Positions 18,920-28,933 are shown, counted from the first letter of the stretch. The stretch: 64,000 nt of DNA from Gloeomargaritales cyanobacterium VI4D9 (GCA_927797885.1 OV696605.1:843157-907156), one strand, 5' to 3'. Program-made: numbers and translations. Notes: a model not told the origin generated them from the letters alone.

Positions 18920-19019
18920 GTTGGCAACCCGCTTGCGCTAACCTCGTTAAGACTCAGCCTTGGAACCATGATGTTTTATATGTTTTGTATCCCTTGAGCT
19001 GTGAACAGGCTCTACCATT
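18920..19019. repeat. Family C dispersed repeat
   Basis: AACCCGCTTGC...TAACCT...CAGCCTT(G/A)GGAAC...TTTGTATCC...TGTGAACA(G/A)GCT is shared with the reverse complement of 47181-47263. It fills the rest of the gap before the dnaK 3' end. Confidence 0.6.
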
Positions 19020-19058
19020 TCTTGAGCATTACAAAGATAGCACTACCAGGGACTGGAG

Positions 19059-20933
19059 CTAGTCCAACTGTTCAAAATCCCCACCCGGACTGCCCGCCGT
19101 CACCGCCCCAGGGTTGCCACTGCGCTGGTACATGTCCGCCCCCATTTGGCTCAGGTTTTTATTCAGTTGGTTCAATTCCTGACGGAAATTGTCCAAGGGA
19201 GTCATGGAATCCCCCATCAAACGGCGAATCCGCCCCACCCGCGCTGCCGCCTCGGACTTGACCGCTTCGTTCACGTAGCTTCCATGCTCCCGCAAGGTGG
19301 ATTCATACAGGGACAGCAGGGCATCCGCTTGATTTTTGAGTTCCACAAACTCCCGCCGTTGCTGATCTACCTCTGCGTTAAACGTCGCCTCCAGGGTCAG
19401 CCGTTTAATCTCCTCGGCACTCAAGCCCCCGGTATTGGTCAACCGCACCGACTGACTCCGCCCCGTCCCCTTATCCATCGCCGTCACCTGCAAAATGCCA
19501 TTGGCATCAATCTCAAACGTGACCTCAATCTGGGGCACCCCCCGGGGGGCTGGGGGAATTCCAGTCAGTTCCAACCGCCCCAAACTCTTGTTGTCGGCGG
19601 CCATGGGTCGTTCCCCTTGCAGGATATGCACCTCCACCACAGTTTGATTGTCCGTGGCGGTAGAAAAGGTCTGGGACTGGCTGGTGGGAATGGTGGTATT
19701 GCGTTCGATAATCCGGCTGAAAATTCCCCCCAAGGTTTCAATCCCCAAGGACAAGGGGGTGACATCCAACAGCAACAGATCCTTGACCACCTCGTTTTTG
19801 CCCACAATCCCCGCTTGCACCGCCGCCCCAATCGCCACCGCCTCATCGGGATTCACCGATTTCTCCGGCACCTTACCGTCAAAATAATCCTGGATCGCCT
19901 TTTGTACCGCCGGAATCCGGGTCGAACCCCCCACCAATAAAATCCGGTCAATATCCCGGGGCTTCATCCCCGCATCCCGCAGGGCTTGGGCCACCGGCTC
20001 CAGGGTTCCCTGCACCAAAGAACGGGTCAAATCCTCAAACTTCGCTCGGGTCAATTCCACATCAATATGCTTGGCACCCGTGGCATCCGACGCAATAAAA
20101 GGCAGGTTAATCGTGGTGGTTTTGGCACTGGATAATTCGATTTTGGCCTTTTCGGCCGCCTCCCGCACCCGTTGCAAGGCCATTTTATCTTGGCGCAAAT
20201 CCAACCCTTCCCGTTCTTGAAAGTCCTTCAGCAACCAATCCACCAAACACGCATCAAAATCATCCCCACCCAAATGATTGTTCCCGGCGGTGGAAACCAC
20301 CTCAAAAATCCCATCCCCCATCCGCAAAATGGACACATCAAAGGTGCCCCCGCCCAGGTCAAACACCAATACCGTTTGCTCCTGGTCCTGCTTGTCCAAG
20401 CCAAAGGCCAAGGCCGCCGCCGTGGGTTCATTCACAATCCGCAGTACCTCCAACCCGGCAATCGTCCCCGCATCCTTGGTGGCCTGCCGCTGGGCATCGC
20501 TGAAGTAAGCAGGCACCGTGATCACCGCCTGGGTCACCGGCTCCCCCAAAAAATTCTCCGCATCCTGCTTGAGTTTCTGCAGAATAATGGCGGAAATCTC
20601 CTGGGGCGTGTAGGTCTGATTGCGGATTTCCACATTCACCGTGCTGTCCTTGCCCGGCACACATTTGTAGGGCACCCGCTTGCGCTCGTCCTCCGTTTCC
20701 GACCAGCGACGGCCAATGAACCGCTTGATACTAAAAACCGTATTTTCCGCATCCGTCACCGCCCGCCGCTTCGCCGGTTGCCCCACCAGGCGTTCCCCCG
20801 TCTTGCCAAACCCCACCACACTCGGGGTCGTGCGCCCCCCCTCCGAATTGGTAATGACCGTAGCCTGACCTCCCTCTAACACCGCCACGCAACTGTTGGT
20901 GGTTCCTAGGTCAATACCGACAATCTTCGCCAT
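19059..20933 (-). CDS. dnaK: Molecular chaperone DnaK (Hsp70)
   Basis: Hsp70 binds unfolded segments and cycles with ATP, helped by a J-protein and by GrpE. The sequence begins [22 protein letters not shown] and contains the phosphate-binding motifs [14 protein letters not shown] and [13 protein letters not shown], the linker [14 protein letters not shown], and a beta-sandwich peptide-binding domain. The 624-residue length and short tail (FEQLD) fit one of the several cyanobacterial DnaK paralogues. grpE lies just upstream on the same strand; no dnaJ follows, since the next gene is convergent. Confidence 0.97.
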   Translation of the reverse strand: MAKIVGIDLGTTNSCVAVLEGGQATVITNSEGGRTTPSVVGFGKTGERLVGQPAKRRAVTDAENTVFSIKRFIGRRWSETEDERKRVPYKCVPGKDSTVNVEIRNQTYTPQEISAIILQKLKQDAENFLGEPVTQAVITVPAYFSDAQRQATKDAGTIAGLEVLRIVNEPTAAALAFGLDKQDQEQTVLVFDLGGGTFDVSILRMGDGIFEVVSTAGNNHLGGDDFDACLVDWLLKDFQEREGLDLRQDKMALQRVREAAEKAKIELSSAKTTTINLPFIASDATGAKHIDVELTRAKFEDLTRSLVQGTLEPVAQALRDAGMKPRDIDRILLVGGSTRIPAVQKAIQDYFDGKVPEKSVNPDEAVAIGAAVQAGIVGKNEVVKDLLLLDVTPLSLGIETLGGIFSRIIERNTTIPTSQSQTFSTATDNQTVVEVHILQGERPMAADNKSLGRLELTGIPPAPRGVPQIEVTFEIDANGILQVTAMDKGTGRSQSVRLTNTGGLSAEEIKRLTLEATFNAEVDQQRREFVELKNQADALLSLYESTLREHGSYVNEAVKSEAAARVGRIRRLMGDSMTPLDNFRQELNQLNKNLSQMGADMYQRSGNPGAVTAGSPGGDFEQLD

Positions 20934-21095
20934 AACATCTACCCAGCCAGTTAGAGAAGGAATGAGACGAGTAACGCTTGGTACAGTATTCCCAAAACGT
21001 CAGTGATAATGATCACCATACTGAGAAAAATTTTTTGGGTCAGGGCAAAGAAATTTACATTTCGTTTCATCATACCCTGAAGCAGAGCCTCCCGC
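20934..21095. other. grpE-dnaK intergenic spacer
   Basis: No convincing gene is seen in these 162 bases. A possible inverted repeat (CAGTGATAATGATCACCATACTG) lies near 21001-21023. Whether dnaK has its own promoter here or is co-transcribed with grpE cannot be decided. Confidence 0.4.
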
Positions 21096-21893
21096 CTAGT
21101 CCGTTCCCCCGGTTGAGGAGGCATCAACCTTGCCGGTGGACACCTTGACCAGGGCATGGCGCAGTACCCGGTCTTCCTCCCCCACCCTCAGGAAATAACC
21201 CCGCCGCAGTTCTTCGATCACAATGCCTTCTTCGTACTCATGGCTGGTCTCCTGCATCACCGCCTCATGCCGGTTGGGGTCAAAGGGTTGGCCTTTGCCG
21301 GGGATGGGTGCCACCCCCAGCTTCTTGAGTTCCTCCACCATCTGCTTATAGACCCCCTGGTAATTTTTGTGGATAGCCATGCCCTCTTCCGTTTCCGGGC
21401 GGATGTGGGTACGGGCGCGCTCAAAATTGTCCACCACCCCTAGCAGTTCCTCCAGTACCTTGGCCTTGGCCTTGAGGCTGGCCTCCTCCTGATCCCGCTG
21501 TACCCGGCGGCGGTAGTTGTCAAAATCGGCGGCCAACCGCACCAATTGCCCCCGTTGCTCCTCGCATTGCTGTTCCGCTTGGGCGAGTTTTTGCGCCAGC
21601 AGTTCGTTCTCCGCCCGCAGGGTAGCGTTGCGTTCCCGCTCCTGGAATAATTCTTCTCGCAAAGCCGCCATTGCCTCCGGGGTGGGTTCTTCCTCAATCG
21701 CCAATTCCCCAAAGGTGGCGGGGAGTGCCATCTCTCCATCCTCCCCAGGGGTGGGAGCAACCTCGGGGCTAACCACACCTCCCATCGCTGTTGGGGAACC
21801 GTCTCCCGGCGGCGCAACCAACTCAGGGGGGTCGGCGGTGTCCGCAAACGGGTCAGGAATCAAATCCTCAGGGGGAGAACCAGCATTCACCAT
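21096..21893 (-). CDS. grpE: Nucleotide exchange factor GrpE
   Basis: GrpE releases ADP from DnaK. The 265-residue protein has an acidic, Pro/Glu-rich N-terminal ~80 residues, a long coiled coil (LREELFQERERNATLRAENELLAQKLAQAEQ), and the conserved core RLAADFDNYRRRVQRDQEE, LLGVVDNFERA and the beta-wing GQPFDPNRHEAVMQ with ...LRRGYFLRVGEEDRVLRHALVKVS. The acidic extension is longer than in E. coli but usual for cyanobacteria. It is the first gene of a grpE-dnaK pair. Confidence 0.95.
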   Translation of the reverse strand: MVNAGSPPEDLIPDPFADTADPPELVAPPGDGSPTAMGGVVSPEVAPTPGEDGEMALPATFGELAIEEEPTPEAMAALREELFQERERNATLRAENELLAQKLAQAEQQCEEQRGQLVRLAADFDNYRRRVQRDQEEASLKAKAKVLEELLGVVDNFERARTHIRPETEEGMAIHKNYQGVYKQMVEELKKLGVAPIPGKGQPFDPNRHEAVMQETSHEYEEGIVIEELRRGYFLRVGEEDRVLRHALVKVSTGKVDASSTGGTD

Positions 21894-22164
21894 AGACCAA
21901 CGCCAAAAATATGGGAATCATTTGTTTCTAAGTTACCATTCCCTTCGCCTTTTCTGGGAACCCAGGGGAGACTGGCTCATTGCTGAAGTTAATTAGAGTA
22001 TCAATCCGGGCTAGGGGAACCAATAATTAAAAATATACCCAAATTGCCTTCCATACCCCACAGGGGCAAGAAAATTGGTGACAGCCTTGGGGAATTGGGG
22101 CAGAGCGTGTAAGCTAGGATCATCACCAAGTTAAATTCCACCCCATTGGTCAACATCTATCCCT

Positions 22165-24171
22165 ATGGTTAATCAGCCCATTAATGCCCGACGGGCGTTG
22201 GTCACTCGGCAAGCCGGAGCCAGTCCCATTGTAAAAGACATCATCAAAGCCGGTGTCGCCGACCGGGAGCAGATCGCCAAAGCCTTAGAGACAAGTCGGA
22301 AAGAGGGTCGTCCCCTGCCGGACGTATTACAGGAGGTCACGGGCAAAGCCCTGCCCGCTGAGTTGGTGCGTCAATACAAGCGGCAACAACTTTTTGAACT
22401 TAAGGTGTTGTACGGGGTGGAATCCCTCGACCCGGAATTAAACCCGATTTCCTTTTCCCAAGTTAAAGAATTGGTGGATGTGATCATCCCCCTGGATACC
22501 TGTCGTCGCCATAGTTTTTTACCCGTAGCACGCCAGGAGGGGGACAATCCTAGCCTGACCGTGGCCATGGTCAACCCGGACAATTTGCAGGCGTTGGATG
22601 AACTGAATCGCATTACCCGGGCGAAGGGGTTGCGGTTGCGGCGGCGGGTGATCGCCCAGGAGGACTTTTTACGGCTGATTAATCAATACGCCAACGAGTT
22701 GCAAGCCTCCAAGCTCGCTGGTGCCCAGCAGGAGGTAAGAATTTCTGAGGACATTGACCTGTCCCAATACGAGCAATTGGAGGAAGCCCAGGATGAGGCG
22801 GAGGTGGATTTGGCCACCGCCCTAGCGGGTTCGGAGGAAGCGCCGATTGTCGCCCTAGCCAACAATATCCTGGCAAAAGCCCTGACCGAGGGGGTGTCGG
22901 ATATTCACATTGAACCCCAGGAGGAGTTTTTACGGATTCGGTTCCGCAAGGATGGGGTTCTGCGCCAGGGCTGGGAAAATTTACCCAAACAGGTGATCCC
23001 GGCGGTGACCTCCCGGTTTAAGATTTTGGCCAATTTGGATATTGCGGAGCGGCGGATGCCCCAGGACGGACGGATTCGCAAAATCTTCCAGGGGCGCAAG
23101 ATTGACTTCCGGGTGAATACCCTGCCCATGCGGTACGGGGAAAAAATCTGTATGCGGATTTTGGACAACTCCTCGACCCAGTTGGGCTTGGATAAATTGA
23201 TCACTGACCCGGAGACCTTGAATATCGTCCGGGAGATGGTGAAGCGTCCCTTTGGACTGATCCTGGTGACGGGGCCAACGGGTTCCGGGAAAACCACCAC
23301 GTTGTATTCCTGTCTGGCGGAGCGCAACGACCCAGGGGTGAATATCAGCACCGCCGAAGACCCGATTGAATACACCCTGCCCGGTTTGACCCAGGTGCAG
23401 GTGATTCGGGAGAAGGGGATGAATTTTGCGGCTATTTTGCGGGCTTTTTTGCGCCAGGACCCGGATGTGATTCTGGTGGGGGAAACCCGGGATAAGGAAA
23501 CCGCCAAAACGGCGATTGAGGCGGCCTTGACGGGGCACCTGGTGTTGACCACCCTGCACACCAACGATGCCCCCAGTGCGGTGGCTCGCCTCTCGGAGAT
23601 GGAGGTGGAATCCCACATGGTCTCTGCCTCTCTGATTGGGGTGCTGGCTCAACGGTTGATGCGGCGGGTGTGCAGTGAGTGTCGCATTCCCTATACACCG
23701 ACAGAGGAGGAACTGACACGGTTTGGGCTGAGCGGTTCCGGGCAGGGGTTGACCTTCTACCGGGCGAATACCCTCTCCCCGGAGCAAATTCGTCAGGCCA
23801 AAGCCCAGGGACAACCGATTTGTAGTAAGTGCAACGGGGCAGGCTACAAGGGACGGTGCGGGGTGTATGAGGTGATGCGGGTGACGGAGCGTCTGCAATC
23901 CCTGATCACCCAAAATGCCCCCACGGAGGTGATCAAGGAAGTGGCGGTGGAGGAGGGGATGAAGACCCTACTGGCCTACAGTTTGGAACTGGTGCGCCAG
24001 GGGTTGACCACCCTGGAGGAGGTGGAGCGGGTGACCTTTACGGACACAGGGTTGGAGGCGGAACTGAAGGCCAAGCGCAAGCAGGGGTTGGTCTGCCGCA
24101 ACTGCCATGCCAGCCTCAAACCGGAATGGATGGAATGCCCCTACTGCCTCACCCCCCGGTTTAGCGAGTAG
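22165..24171 (+). CDS. pilB: Type IV pilus extension ATPase PilB
   Basis: PilB is the hexameric motor that polymerises the pilus. An N-terminal MshE-type/GspE-II domain covers residues ~20-180, followed by the ATPase core with Walker A GPTGSGKTTT at ~370-379, an Asp box (DPIEYTLPGLTQVQV), Walker B DPDVILVGETRD and the His box GHLVLTTLHTNDAP. The second tetracysteine motif near the end (CRNCHASLKPEWMECPYC) and CSECRIPY/CSKCNGAGYKGRCG bind zinc. The 668-residue length is typical of cyanobacterial PilB. It is followed by pilT and pilC on the same strand, an order common in cyanobacteria. Confidence 0.96.
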   Translation: MVNQPINARRALVTRQAGASPIVKDIIKAGVADREQIAKALETSRKEGRPLPDVLQEVTGKALPAELVRQYKRQQLFELKVLYGVESLDPELNPISFSQVKELVDVIIPLDTCRRHSFLPVARQEGDNPSLTVAMVNPDNLQALDELNRITRAKGLRLRRRVIAQEDFLRLINQYANELQASKLAGAQQEVRISEDIDLSQYEQLEEAQDEAEVDLATALAGSEEAPIVALANNILAKALTEGVSDIHIEPQEEFLRIRFRKDGVLRQGWENLPKQVIPAVTSRFKILANLDIAERRMPQDGRIRKIFQGRKIDFRVNTLPMRYGEKICMRILDNSSTQLGLDKLITDPETLNIVREMVKRPFGLILVTGPTGSGKTTTLYSCLAERNDPGVNISTAEDPIEYTLPGLTQVQVIREKGMNFAAILRAFLRQDPDVILVGETRDKETAKTAIEAALTGHLVLTTLHTNDAPSAVARLSEMEVESHMVSASLIGVLAQRLMRRVCSECRIPYTPTEEELTRFGLSGSGQGLTFYRANTLSPEQIRQAKAQGQPICSKCNGAGYKGRCGVYEVMRVTERLQSLITQNAPTEVIKEVAVEEGMKTLLAYSLELVRQGLTTLEEVERVTFTDTGLEAELKAKRKQGLVCRNCHASLKPEWMECPYCLTPRFSE

Positions 24172-24213
24172 AACAAGTACATTAATTTTAGATTGCCCTA
24201 AAGGAGGATGCCG

Positions 24214-25320
24214 ATGGAACTGATGATGGAAGATTTGATGGAGGAGGTGATCCAGCGGGGCGGGTCGGACTTGCATCTGTCGGCGGGGTTGCCCCCCTAC
24301 ATCCGCATCAGTGGCAAGCTCACGCCCACGGATCATGAACCGATGACCCCGGAGCAATGCCAACGGTTGATCTTTAGCATTTTGAATAACAACCAGCGGA
24401 AAATTTTTGAGCAAAATTGGGAATTGGACTGTTCCTATGGGATCAAGGGGCTGGCGCGGTTCCGGGTGAATGTGTATAAGGATCGGGGGACGGTGGCGGC
24501 CTGTTTGCGGGCGTTGCCCTCGAAAATTCCCAGTTTTGAATCTTTGAATTTACCGCCGGTGGTACGGGAAATGTCGGAAAAACCCCGGGGCTTGGTGTTG
24601 GTGACCGGGCCTACGGGGTCGGGGAAATCCACCACCCTGGCGGCCATGATTGACAATATCAACCGCACCCGGGCGGAGCACATTCTCACGGTGGAGGACC
24701 CGATTGAGTTTGTCTATGAACCACAAAAGAGCATTATTCACCAGCGGCAGTTGAACGAGGATACCCGCAGTTTTGCCAATGCGTTGCGGGCGGCGCTACG
24801 GGAAGACCCGGACGTGATCCTGGTGGGGGAGATGCGGGATTTGGAAACCATTCAGTTGGCGGTGACGGCGGCGGAAACGGGGCACCTGGTCTTTGGCACC
24901 CTGCACACCAGTTCCGCTTCCCAGACGGTGGACCGGATGGTGGATGTGTTCCCGCCGGAGCAACAGCAACAGATTCGGGTGCAGTTGTCCAGTTCCCTGG
25001 TGGCGGTGTTTAGCCAGACCCTGGTGAAGCGGAAAAACCCCAAACCGGGGCAGTTTGGCCGGGTGATGGCGCAGGAAATCATGGTGGTCACCCCGGCGAT
25101 TGCCAACCTGATCCGGGAGGGGAAGACGCCCCAGATTTATTCGGCGATTCAGACCGGCGGTAAGTACGGGATGCAGACTTTGGAGAAGGTGTTGGCCGAT
25201 TTATACAAGAAAGGGGAATGCACCTACGAGGATGCCATTTCCAAGACCTCCAAGCCGGAGGAATTGCAACGTTTGATTGGGGGAGGGACTGCGCCTACGG
25301 GTGCCAAGCCCGCCCACTAG
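24214..25320 (+). CDS. pilT: Type IV pilus retraction ATPase PilT
   Basis: PilT depolymerises pili and drives twitching and phototaxis. Motifs are GGSDLHLSAGLPP near the N-terminus, Walker A GPTGSGKSTT, the Asp box EDPIEFVYEPQKSIIHQRQ, Walker B DPDVILVGEMRD and the His box GHLVFGTLHTSSASQT. The retraction signature near the C-terminus reads VMAQEIMVVTPAIANLIREGK, a variation of AIRNLIRE. AAGGAGG is directly before ATG 24208, so the better-spaced ATG at 24214 (MELMMEDLMEEV) is preferred. It has about 368 residues. Confidence 0.96.
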   Translation: MELMMEDLMEEVIQRGGSDLHLSAGLPPYIRISGKLTPTDHEPMTPEQCQRLIFSILNNNQRKIFEQNWELDCSYGIKGLARFRVNVYKDRGTVAACLRALPSKIPSFESLNLPPVVREMSEKPRGLVLVTGPTGSGKSTTLAAMIDNINRTRAEHILTVEDPIEFVYEPQKSIIHQRQLNEDTRSFANALRAALREDPDVILVGEMRDLETIQLAVTAAETGHLVFGTLHTSSASQTVDRMVDVFPPEQQQQIRVQLSSSLVAVFSQTLVKRKNPKPGQFGRVMAQEIMVVTPAIANLIREGKTPQIYSAIQTGGKYGMQTLEKVLADLYKKGECTYEDAISKTSKPEELQRLIGGGTAPTGAKPAH

Positions 25321-25370
25321 GTTCGCCCCTCCAGGTTTGACCTGTGACTTTCATTTGGAGGTAAACGCCC

Positions 25371-26594
25371 ATGCCGACCTACGTAGCCCGTGCCCGTGAT
25401 GCCCAAGGCCGTTCTAAGGAACGCCGGATCAAAGCGGAGACAATCAAAGATGCCCGGAATCAGCTTCGGGAGGAGGGGATGTTCGTCCTGGAGATTAAGG
25501 AGGCTAAACCCTTTAATCCGATGGAGACGGAGCTAGATATTTCCTTTTTGAGCAGTGTGACGGTCAAGGACAAGGCGGTTTTTTCCCGCCAATTTGCCTC
25601 GCTGGTGAATGCGGGGGTGCCCTTGGTGCGGGGGCTGGGGATTTTGGTGGATCAGCAGACCAACCTGAAGATGAAAAAGGCTCTGGCCGCCGTGAGTGCG
25701 GATGTGCAACAGGGGAGTAACCTGTCGGATGCCATGCGCCAACACCCGGAGGTGTTTGACAATCTCTATGTGGCGATGATCCAGGCGGGGGAAGTGGGGG
25801 GGGTACTCGACGAGGTGCTGAACCGGTTGGCGAAACTGCTGGAGGATGCGGCCAAATTGGAACAGCAGATTAAATCGGCGATGGCCTACCCGATTGCGGT
25901 GACCCTGCTGGCGGTGGGGGTGTTCTTGGGGATGGTGCTGTTTTTGATTCCCATCTTCGGGGGGATTTTTGAGAGTTTAGGGGGGAAACTGCCTGCCTTT
26001 ACCCAGTTCATGGTGGATTTGAGTAAATGGATGCGGAACCCAGTCAACCTGGGGTTGATTGCTGCGGTGGTGGCGGGGGCGGCTTTTGGCTACACAACGG
26101 CCTACAGCACCCGGGCGGGGCGGGAAGTCATTGACCGGATCGCTTTGAATGTGCCGATTTTTGGGGATTTGATCCGCAAGAATGCGGTGGCGCGCTTTAG
26201 CCGTACCTTTGGTTCCCTGTCCCGTTCCGGGGTGCCAGTATTGACCTCCCTGGAAATCGTGCGGGATACGGCGGGGAATCAGATCATCGCCAACGCCATT
26301 GATGGGGCACGGGAGGACATTCAGTCGGGGGGGTTGATTTCCCTGGCGCTCCAAAAAGCCAATGTGTTTCCCAACATGGCGATTCAGATGATCAGCATCG
26401 GGGAGGAAACCGGGGAATTGGATGCCATGATCACCAAGGTGGCGGATTTCTACGAATCCGAGGTGGAAGCAGCCGTGAAAGCCCTCACCAGTGTGATGGA
26501 ACCGATGATGATTGCGGTGTTGGGGGGGATGGTGGGGTCGATCCTGGTGGCCATGTACCTGCCCATGTTCCGGATCTTCGACCTGATCAAGTAA
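25371..26594 (+). CDS. pilC: Type IV pilus inner-membrane platform protein PilC
   Basis: PilC is the membrane platform that couples the PilB and PilT motors to the pilus. The 407-residue protein has two GspF-type domains (PLVRGLGILVDQQTNLKMKKAL and PVLTSLEIVRDTAGNQIIANAI) and three hydrophobic spans, the first around PIAVTLLAVGVFLGMVLFL and the last at the C-terminus (MIAVLGGMVGSILVAMYLPMF). GGAGG precedes the ATG by about 10 bases. It closes the pilB-pilT-pilC run. Confidence 0.95.
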   Translation: MPTYVARARDAQGRSKERRIKAETIKDARNQLREEGMFVLEIKEAKPFNPMETELDISFLSSVTVKDKAVFSRQFASLVNAGVPLVRGLGILVDQQTNLKMKKALAAVSADVQQGSNLSDAMRQHPEVFDNLYVAMIQAGEVGGVLDEVLNRLAKLLEDAAKLEQQIKSAMAYPIAVTLLAVGVFLGMVLFLIPIFGGIFESLGGKLPAFTQFMVDLSKWMRNPVNLGLIAAVVAGAAFGYTTAYSTRAGREVIDRIALNVPIFGDLIRKNAVARFSRTFGSLSRSGVPVLTSLEIVRDTAGNQIIANAIDGAREDIQSGGLISLALQKANVFPNMAIQMISIGEETGELDAMITKVADFYESEVEAAVKALTSVMEPMMIAVLGGMVGSILVAMYLPMFRIFDLIK

Positions 26595-26800
26595 TCAAGC
26601 CCTAACACCGATGGGACGGGGAACCGGGGTGCCTCGTCCGTATTTCAATGGACAATCGTTAAGATTCCTTTTACAACAGGGCAAAACTGTCCTGCGGGCG
26701 GCCGCACCCAGAAGGTGTGGGCTACTACTGTTGATGCTGGCAGTGCCAATGGGTTCGATTGCCGTAAGTATTTTTTTATCACTGCCAATTGATCATTAGA

Positions 26801-26833
26801 CTGTACAGTCTTTTGAGGGATTATGGGATACAG
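26801..26833. repeat. Solo end of the IS630-type element
   Basis: CTGTACAGTCTTTT...TTATGGGATACAG matches the ends of the element at 13707-14743 (TTACAGTCTTTT...TTATGGGGTACAG). No transposase sequence accompanies it. Confidence 0.65.
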
Positions 26834-26907
26834 TTGAACCCCACTTACCGTAGGTCAATCTTGGTAAGCCTTTAGGATGATCGAGGTTTTTTGTATCCTT
26901 TAATTGA

Positions 26908-26992
26908 TATATACCAACAAAAATTTCCCAGAACCAAGGACGGGGGCGGTGCCCCTGCAACCCCTATTCCATTTTCATTTAGGATTGCTATA
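26908..26992. repeat. Family A element
   Basis: It has TATATACCAACAAAAATTTC, CCAGAACCAAGGACGGGG, CGGTGCCCCTGC and ends CATTTAGGATTGCTATA. The right terminal repeat is preserved, the left one degenerate. Confidence 0.75.
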
Positions 26993-27084
26993 GTAATTTC
27001 AAACAAGTTTGCGACATTTGCCGTTACCTGCAACTTCTGCCCTACAAGAGGATGGGGTGATTGCAAATGCCTAAAAATGAATAT

Positions 27085-27207
27085 AGGGCGCCTCTATTAA
27101 TTCATGGCTATTGAGAATGACCCCTGTATTATTGATAATTGCCAAGGAGAGAATGGGACTTCCGAGCCTGTCATCTAAGTACAAAAATCAATAAATAGAG
27201 GTACCCT
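27085..27207. repeat. Family B miniature inverted-repeat element, best copy
   Basis: The 123-bp element starts AGGGCGCCTCTATT and ends AATAGAGGTACCCT (12 of 14 bases match as inverted repeat). TAT precedes and ATA follows, consistent with a TA target. The interior shares GACCCCTG, TTATTGATAATTG and GGAGAGAAT with the 18754 copy in reverse orientation. Confidence 0.8.
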
Positions 27208-27317
27208 ATAAATAGGCTGTATGTCGTCAGCATCAGGTTCCCAGGAATCAAAAAGTCACTTAGTTTCATCCCCTTGGGGCTGAATCCATGTGTTGCCCGT
27301 GCGTGGGAGCAACTGGC

Positions 27318-27929
27318 TTAACCCTTGCGGGAGTAAAATTCCACGATCATCAGTTCATTCACCTGGAGCGCCACGCATTGCCGCTCGATCACCCCCGTGA
27401 CCTTGCCTTCCAGTTTGTTTTTGTCAAATTCCAGGTGGGTGGGCAGGGTCGCCAAACCGGGGTATTCGGCGTAGGCTTCCACCAACTTACGGGAGGATGC
27501 CTGGGGTTTGACGGTGATCTGGTCGCCCGGACGGCATTCATAACTGGGGGAATAGACCGTGCGGCCATTCACCTGAATATGCCCGTGTCCGACCAACTGC
27601 CGAGCCGCTGGAATCGTGGGAGCCATGCCGAGCCGAAATACCGTATTGTCCAGGCGCATTTCCAATAACTGCAACAATGCCTGCCCCGTGGAACCCTTCA
27701 CCCGCCGGGCTTTGCGGACATAACGCAGGAGTTGCCGCTCCGAAAGGCCATAGTTGAACCGCAGTTTTTGCTTTTCCTCCAGCCGTTTGGCGTACTCCGA
27801 GGGCTTGCGGGGCGCTTGCCCATGCTGACCAGGGGGGTTGGGTCGCTTGCGGGCAGCTTTGCGGGTCAAACCAGGCAGTTCCCCCAACCGGCGGATCACC
27901 CGCACCCGGGGGCCACGATAACGAGACAT
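27318..27929 (-). CDS. rpsD: 30S ribosomal protein S4
   Basis: S4 nucleates assembly of the 16S rRNA 5' domain. The sequence begins [21 protein letters not shown] and has the S4 RNA-binding signature [33 protein letters not shown]. The 203-residue length fits cyanobacterial S4. I use the ATG at 27929, dropping six extra residues of the open frame. It is divergent from secE and stands alone, as usual in cyanobacteria. Confidence 0.97.
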   Translation of the reverse strand: MSRYRGPRVRVIRRLGELPGLTRKAARKRPNPPGQHGQAPRKPSEYAKRLEEKQKLRFNYGLSERQLLRYVRKARRVKGSTGQALLQLLEMRLDNTVFRLGMAPTIPAARQLVGHGHIQVNGRTVYSPSYECRPGDQITVKPQASSRKLVEAYAEYPGLATLPTHLEFDKNKLEGKVTGVIERQCVALQVNELMIVEFYSRKG

Positions 27930-28064
27930 AGGGTTAGAATTTTGCAACAGTCTCTAATAGTAGCATGGGCTTTTCGTTCCTGCAAGAGGTACGAATTTGG
28001 GAAACGTATGCTAATATGGTCAATGCCCAAAAATGAGCGGGTTCTGCTCACCCGTTGCGCCTGC

Positions 28065-28280
28065 ATGGAAAAAAAAGAAACGATGGTGGCTCCCCCGGGG
28101 AGTAGGCCATTGGCATTTATCAATGATGTGCGGACTGAGTTGAAAAAGGTCATCTGGCCGACCCGGCAGCAACTCATCAGCGAGTCCTTTGCGGTGATTT
28201 TAATGGTGGTGGCGTCCACCCTATTGATTTACCTGGTGGATTCCCTATTTGCATGGTTGTCCCGGCAGGTATTTGCATGA
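28065..28280 (+). CDS. secE: Preprotein translocase subunit SecE
   Basis: SecE clamps SecY in the membrane protein-conducting channel. The 71-residue protein has the amphipathic helix FINDVRTELKKVIWPTRQQLISES, characteristic of the family, followed by one membrane span (FAVILMVVASTLLIYLVDSLF). The start is uncertain: ATG 28065 or ATG 28083 (MVAPPGSRP), neither with a strong ribosome binding site. Its stop overlaps the nusG start as ATGA, indicating translational coupling. Confidence 0.93.
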   Translation: MEKKETMVAPPGSRPLAFINDVRTELKKVIWPTRQQLISESFAVILMVVASTLLIYLVDSLFAWLSRQVFA

Positions 28281-28906
28281 CCTATTCGGCAGACCCGGTG
28301 GAAGGGGAAGAACTGGTTGGTCGCCCCTGTTGGTATGTGGTGCAGGTGGCTTCTGGTTGTGAACAGAAGGTGAAAAGCACCCTGGAGCAACGCAGTCGCA
28401 CCCTGGACATGACGGATCGGATTTTGCAGGTGGCGATTCCCCAGGCTCCGGTGGTGCGGATTCGCAAGGATGGCAGCCGCCAAAATGCGGAGGAAAAAAT
28501 CTACCCCGGCTATGTCTATGTGCAAATGCTGGCGGTGGCGAACAAGCAAGGGCAATGGGAAATTGACGACGAGGCGTGGCAGTTGGTGCGGAATACCCCC
28601 CATGTGATCAATTTTGTCGGCTCCCAACAGTTGCGAGCCGGGGGTCGGAGCCATGTGAAACCCATGCCCCTGTCGGAAGCGGAGGTGGAGCGGGTCTTCC
28701 AGTCTGTGGCGGTGGAGGAACCCAAGGTGAAGGTGGACATGGCACCCGGGGATTTGATCCTGGTCATCGCCGGCCCATTCAAGGATTTCCGGGGGGAAGT
28801 GATCGAGGTCAGCCCGGAGCGGAGCAAACTCAAGGCTCTCCTTTCTATCTTTGGGCGGGAAACCCCGGTGGAACTGGAATTTACCCAGATTCAAAAAGAG
28901 AGTTAA
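28277..28906 (+). CDS. nusG: Transcription termination/antitermination factor NusG
   Basis: NusG binds RNA polymerase and reduces pausing. The NGN domain begins PCWYVVQVASGCEQKVKSTLEQRS and includes YPGYVYVQM; the C-terminal KOW domain is MAPGDLILVIAGPFKDFRGEVIEV. The 209-residue length, with a short N-terminal acidic extension, fits cyanobacteria. It overlaps secE by four bases and is followed by rplK 27 bases later. Confidence 0.97.
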   Translation: MTYSADPVEGEELVGRPCWYVVQVASGCEQKVKSTLEQRSRTLDMTDRILQVAIPQAPVVRIRKDGSRQNAEEKIYPGYVYVQMLAVANKQGQWEIDDEAWQLVRNTPHVINFVGSQQLRAGGRSHVKPMPLSEAEVERVFQSVAVEEPKVKVDMAPGDLILVIAGPFKDFRGEVIEVSPERSKLKALLSIFGRETPVELEFTQIQKES

Positions 28907-28933
28907 TTTTTTTCAACAAGGAAGCTAACTACC

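Larger units (their letters stand above)
26595..27317. other. Repeat-filled gap between pilC and rpsD
   Basis: No reliable gene is seen. In order it holds a solo IS630-type end (26801-26833), a family C-like fragment with TTTTTTGTATCCTTTAATTG (about 26843-26905), a family A element (26908-26992) and a family B element (27085-27207). The remaining 26595-26790 and 27208-27317 are unassigned. Confidence 0.6.

Noticed and set aside
20951-21157. 68-codon minus-strand frame between grpE and dnaK
   Set aside because: It mostly overlaps the grpE 3' end in another frame. The hydrophobic tail is the only protein-like part, and no start signal is seen.
26611-26799. 62-codon open frame after pilC with a hydrophobic segment
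   Set aside because: There is no ribosome binding site, the N-terminus is Arg/Pro-rich without family resemblance, and it lies in a repeat-rich gap.
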